DNA from: Bugula neritina | Lineage: Eukaryota; Bryozoa; Gymnolaemata; Cheilostomatida; Bugulidae | Direction of reading: 5' to 3' | Length of the DNA: 64,000 nt | Assembly: GCA_964035545.1 (NCBI GenBank) | Contig: OZ037771.1 | Span: 2,718,628 to 2,782,627 of the forward strand | Shown: positions 61,001 to 64,000 of the stretch, piece by piece | Layout of the letters: each line of letters begins with the position of its first letter | How positions within the stretch are numbered: position 1 is the first letter of the stretch | Made by a program: the position numbers and the translations under genes | The notes under the pieces: model-generated | Seen by the model: only the letters and a program-made list of their open reading frames with translations | The model's database searches: none | What the model was told of the DNA's origin: nothing

Positions 61001-64000
61001 ACGGCATTCGAATGGCTGAGTCAGCTGCGAATATACTGGGACCGTGTACGTTTGATAAACTATTTTATAAATATGTTTCTTTACATGAAAGTATTTGGTT
61101 ACATTCAAGATTATTTGGCATCTATTGTAAATTTTTCTAAAATTTTACTATTTTGCATTTGTATTATTTTTTATAACAAAATTTCTCTTTAAATTTAACT
61201 ATAGTTTTACCTGTAAATTTTGTAAAACAGCAAAAAGTTGAAAGTTTTGCTGTTTTACAAAAATTACATCTGTATAAAATTATATGTGTAACATTTTGAT
61301 TGGTTACATCAACAGGAGATAGATGACTGCGTAGTGAGACAGACCAACACGCAGTTCCAGTACGGCTATGAGTATCTGGGAAACTCTGGTCGTCTGGTCA
61401 TCACACCTCTGACTGACAGATGTTACATGACTCTAACCACCGCTCTACATCTACACAGAGGGGGCTCACCTAAAGGCCCCGCAGGTTAGCTCACAACTGA
61501 ATCAAGTTCTATGGCAACTTCTCTACCGTCATAATACACTGAGTAATCTGTTAACGTAAGTTCCTCATCACTTTCTCGAATAGGTACGGGAAAGACCGAG
61601 ACAACAAAGGATCTTGGGAAGGCACTAGGAAACTACGTGATTGTCTTTAACTGCTCGGAAGGTCTGGACTACAAGTCTATGGGCCGCATGTTTTCAGGTC
61701 TCGCGCAGACAGGAGCTTGGGGCTGCTTTGACGAGTTCAACAGAATTAATATCGAGGTGCGTCGAGTTTCACCACTGAGAAAAGGCATTGCAGTTTGATT
61801 TTCAATTGATTGTAGTTTTTCTGAGATATTAACTGATAACTACCTTGCTAGGTTTAAAGACCTGCTGTACACAAAGTTCCTAGCTAACCATAGGTTTACC
61901 TAAGATGATCATCAATTCAATCTACTACAGTAAGCACCTGAGGTGTAAACTTGTATGCACATGAAATGAGTAATATTGTATTGTTTCAGGTGTTGTCTGT
62001 AGTAGCTCAACAGATTCTCAGCATCTTGTCAGCCCTGGCCGCTGGATCTACTAGATTTGTGTTTGAAGGCAGAGAGATTAATCTAATCTGGAGTTGTGGT
62101 ATCTTTATCACGATGAACCCTGGTGAGTGTTTTAATCCAATTATTATACCTGTAGCAGTTTTACCTGCAGTCTATTACCTAACACAGAAAGTGTGTGCAG
62201 ACAACACATATATCATACATGTATTACTTTTCTAAGCAAGATATTTCTGAGATCAAAAGAAAATTTAAATAATACAAAGAAATAATCACTGAATTGTGAT
62301 AAAATGACCATGTTTTGTTTTATCATGACTCATTTTTTATTTTTTTAATGTTTGGCAACCAAACTTTATGTTTGGAAAACTATTTGCCTCATGCTTTTAT
62401 GCTTTTCTTTAATAGGATATGCCGGACGTACTGAGTTACCAGACAATCTCAAGTCTATGTTCCGACCAATCTCTATGGTAGTTCCTGACTCAAATCTTAT
62501 TGCTGAGATTATTCTGTTTGGAGAGGGTTTCAACAACACTAAGGTTAGTAGAAAGCCATGTGTAGTGTTGTCAACTATATGGCTGTAATATCTCACTCTG
62601 TTTTGCTTGATTTTGGTGCTTTTCTTGTATACCCAAACAACTATACAGGATCACAAATGTTCTAAATAAAGTATGTCAAATCTTTTACAAGTCTTTAACA
62701 AAGCACATGTTTACATTAGCACCACTTTCAGAGAAATGCCTGCTTAACTTTTCCTTGTTTTAAATAATCTAAACTATTTGACATATTGTCACATTGTGAA
62801 TCTATTCTACGCAGCTATTGGCTAAGAAAGTCTTCACTCTCTACTCATTGGCTGTACAGCAGCTCTCGAAACAAGACCATTATGATTTCGGACTGAGAGC
62901 TCTGACCTCTGTGCTTAGATATGCTGGGAAGAAAAAGAGGACCAACCCTAACATGGCTGTACGTATTCTCACAGTCTAACACCAGCTTAAAGTTATATCT
63001 AATAGACATATCCACATTCGCCTACTAATACTAACTCTAGTGTCTAAAATCATGGTGAAAAGTAGCTAAAACTCAAAAGATCGAACATGTTCTTTTTCCT
63101 TGTGAATTTTCAAAAAGATAAAAAATATGCTTTTCATGTAAATTTTAAATTAGTTTTTATTTATTTATACAAATAATTAAATTTAATGTTGCTTTTTGTA
63201 GTAGTTAAGATATCCTTGTATTCATAGAGCAGCTATTGGATTTCTACATCAACTATTCAAACCTGATTTTAGGACGAGGAGTTGCTGCTCTTGTCTATGA
63301 AAGACATGAATGTAGCTAAACTGACGTCTGTAGACTTGCCACTCTTCAATGGCATAGTCTCAGATCTGTTCCCTGGCGTTGAGACCCCAGCTATAGACTA
63401 CAGCAAGTTCAAGGCCGCTATCGAGAATCAGTACAAACTGAACGGTTTGCAGCCAATACCCTGGGCTGTCACCAAAGCCATCCAGGTGAGTGAGCTTGAC
63501 CTTTGAACCTCCGGCATCACTTAGTAGAAAGTCTTTTCAATCTATTTCATCAAAAACTTGGACAAACTGCTGTTTTTCTGTTGTTGAAAAGCCATATTGA
63601 GTCTGAGTACTTTGTAAGATGACTTGTATGAAGATGTTTCTGTATTCTCTCTCTTCCAGCTGTACGAGACCAAAAACTCTAGACACTCCACAATGATAGT
63701 CGGGAAAACTCAGTCCGCTAAGTCAGCCACGTGGAGGATGCTTCAGGCAGCGTGCAGTCAAATGCACAATGATGGTACTTCATTACTTGTTGATAGAAAT
63801 CTAGACTTTTAGTAAGCAATTGACATTCTTTTATCATGTGAATTCTATTGTCTAACCGAGTGATTACTCAACCAGGAGATGCCAACTACAATGTGGTGAA
63901 GGAGTATGTCCTGAATCCCAAGTCTGTCTCGCTCGGTGAGCTGTATGGAGAGTTTGACTTGAGCACCAACGAATGGACAGACGGTATTCTCTCCAGTGTC
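43003..64000 (+). CDS. DNAH2: Axonemal dynein heavy chain 2, N-terminal half (open at right edge)
   Basis: Forty exons join in phase to 2241 codons: 43003-43165, 43299-43393, 43551-43691, 43967-44111, 44442-44583, 44798-44901, 45174-45412, 45704-45895, 46325-46570, 47228-47433, 47860-47989, 48347-48563, 49160-49340, 49455-49634, 49862-49985, 50165-50284, 50463-50582, 51331-51439, 51957-52147, 52553-52764, 53256-53456, 53871-54027, 54273-54413, 54680-54877, 55421-55582, 56899-57021, 57600-57820, 58759-59078, 59493-59710, 59997-60221, 60512-60622, 60857-61045, 61316-61484, 61584-61756, 61990-62122, 62416-62543, 62815-62958, 63273-63485, 63660-63774, 63876-64000. Human DNAH2 (an inner-arm f heavy chain of cilia) matches throughout: [27 protein letters not shown] and [18 protein letters not shown] are shared. 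The tail domain starts near residue 264. AAA1 has Walker A GPAGTGKT at 1895-1902 and Walker B CFDEF at 1945-1949. AAA2 begins with GKTQSAKS at 2176-2183. Residues 1-54 are Lys/Ser/Thr/Pro-rich. The second half lies beyond the window. Confidence 0.95.
44582..44757 (+). repeat. Minisatellite of 5' splice-site copies in DNAH2 intron 5
   Basis: The exon ends ACACTAG and the intron opens GTAAGTT. Directly behind, CACTAGGTAAGTG and variants are repeated about a dozen times over 170 bases. Exon-end bases and donor are therefore both copied in the array. Confidence 0.85.
46010..46135 (+). repeat. TTAC-type tetranucleotide repeats in DNAH2 intron 8
   Basis: Imperfect (CTTA)n/(TTTA)n tracts are interrupted twice by TTAGGCCTACTTACTTACT-like sequence. 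No coding is visible. Confidence 0.85.
47532..47660 (+). repeat. 22-base minisatellite in DNAH2 intron 10
   Basis: About six tandem copies of AGTTTGACATATATGTGCAAGT lie about 100 bases after the 5' splice site at 47,433. Frames stay open across it on the minus strand only because of the repeat. Confidence 0.9.
48077..48190 (-). mobile_element. SINE-like element, tail fragment
   Basis: This stretch shares AAGTTTATAGTCAC, GGAGCAA-TATGACTGGATGCT and ACATCACC with the fuller copy at 57,357-57,556, in the same order and orientation. The tRNA-like head is missing or too decayed to recognise. It lies in DNAH2 intron 11. Confidence 0.55.
49045..49148 (+). repeat. 21-base AT-rich repeat before DNAH2 exon 13
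   Basis: About five copies of TATTTCAATATAACATTATAC run to within ten bases of the 3' splice site at 49,159. The usual long pyrimidine tract is therefore largely replaced by repeat sequence. Confidence 0.8.
53053..53250 (+). repeat. About 43-base repeat ending at the DNAH2 exon 21 acceptor
   Basis: Five copies of a unit containing ATATGATGTCACTAACTC and TTTCACTGTATAGATAG follow each other. The last copy runs into the 3' splice site at 53,255. Several copies carry an AG after a pyrimidine-rich stretch, so they resemble acceptor sites. Confidence 0.85.
54421..54609 (+). repeat. 20-base repeat just inside DNAH2 intron 23
   Basis: Nine or so copies of TTACCTGTAATATCACTGAC begin about 8 bases after the 5' splice site at 54,413. 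Read on the opposite strand each unit contains ACAG followed by GTAA, a perfect-looking acceptor-donor pair. Confidence 0.9.
55851..55919 (+). CDS. Possible 23-codon cassette exon of DNAH2
   Basis: Between exons 55421-55582 and 56899-57021 an open 69-base segment is flanked by TTTAG and GTATAC and is in phase 0 on both sides. It would encode [13 protein letters not shown] and ten more residues. The family joins ...KLA(R/K)E to DKNWEI directly here, so inclusion would add a polar insert before the linker. It could be an alternative exon or chance; I did not count it in the 2241 residues. Confidence 0.35.
57357..57556 (-). mobile_element. tRNA-derived SINE-like element
   Basis: On the minus strand the element starts with a tRNA-like head. 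It carries an A-box-like TGGTGTAGTGGTTAGAG (57,531-57,547) and a B-box-like GGTTCGAGTTC (57,493-57,503), followed by a non-tRNA tail. A tail fragment of the same family, in the same orientation, is at 48,077-48,190. It lies in DNAH2 intron 26, antisense to the gene. The family name is unknown to me. Confidence 0.65.
57821..58390 (+). repeat. 18-base minisatellite built from the splice donor of DNAH2 intron 27
   Basis: The intron opens GTAAGTACATTAGTTAAA. This 18-base string is then repeated about twenty times to about 58,218, nearly perfectly, with ATTAG and ATGAG variants. More decayed units continue to about 58,390. Every unit presents GTAAGT, the consensus donor. Confidence 0.95.
59273..59356 (+). 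tRNA. tRNA-Leu (anticodon CAG)
   Basis: A complete eukaryotic type II tRNA folds here. The acceptor stem is GTCAGGA with TTCTGAC (one G-U pair), the D arm contains GGCCGAGTGGTCTAAGGC, and the anticodon CAG is at 59,307-59,309 without an intron. A long variable arm follows (CTAC/GTAG stem), then the T arm GGGTTCGAATCCC and discriminator A. A TTTTT terminator follows within ten bases. It lies in DNAH2 intron 28 on the same strand as the host gene and would be transcribed by its own internal promoter. Confidence 0.95.

Noticed and set aside
1..64000. Retroviral or long retrotransposon remnants
   Set aside because: No reverse transcriptase, integrase or transposase-like reading frame or long terminal repeat was seen on either strand; the only mobile-type elements are the two short SINE-like copies.

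Overview
This is a stretch of animal nuclear DNA from an AT-rich genome with spliced genes. Every gene I could rebuild uses GT-AG introns, and the exon phases join without a single break. The gene set suggests a bilaterian invertebrate. It comprises a THSD1 orthologue, an UNC50 orthologue, a deltamethrin-resistance/COX7-like small mitochondrial protein, an axonemal dynein heavy chain (DNAH2), and secreted prokineticin-like proteins. A lophotrochozoan such as a mollusc is my best guess, but the sequence does not prove it. Most continuous open frames in the window are fragments of these exons; the genes below were assembled exon by exon from splice sites, phase and family similarity.

Region 1 (1-14,815, minus strand) is a head-to-tail tandem array with a repeat unit of about 6.3-6.4 kb. 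It holds two complete nine-exon paralogues of a secreted cysteine-rich protein (3591-6366, 419 aa; 10080-12771, 422 aa). The signal-peptide exon of a third copy is cut by the left edge of the window (1-34). Each protein has a signal peptide, a long Gly/Arg/Lys/Asn/Ser-rich stretch, a small four-cysteine block of unknown type and two ten-cysteine prokineticin/colipase-like domains. A TATA box is kept in front of all three copies. Long upstream flanks are also kept, and the third flank carries a CACACACAG minisatellite and a 32-base poly-C run.

Region 2 (16,944-34,304, minus strand) is one sixteen-exon gene for a 1148-aa type I membrane protein. Its ectodomain aligns with vertebrate THSD1 along its length, but a CUB-like domain lies between the thrombospondin repeat and the membrane segment. 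About 700 bp away, transcribed in the opposite direction, is a three-exon gene (35,000-37,560, plus) for the COX7-like protein. It converges on UNC50 (38,038-40,805, minus, seven exons, 267 aa). UNC50 in turn diverges from DNAH2 (plus, starting at 43,003), whose first 40 exons fill the rest of the window: about 2241 residues, covering the tail, the linker, AAA1 and the start of AAA2, open at the right edge.

Other elements are a tRNA-Leu(CAG) gene inside a DNAH2 intron, two copies of a tRNA-derived SINE-like element in DNAH2 introns, and many intronic minisatellites. Several of the minisatellites lie just inside a 5' splice site, and two are built from copies of that splice donor itself.
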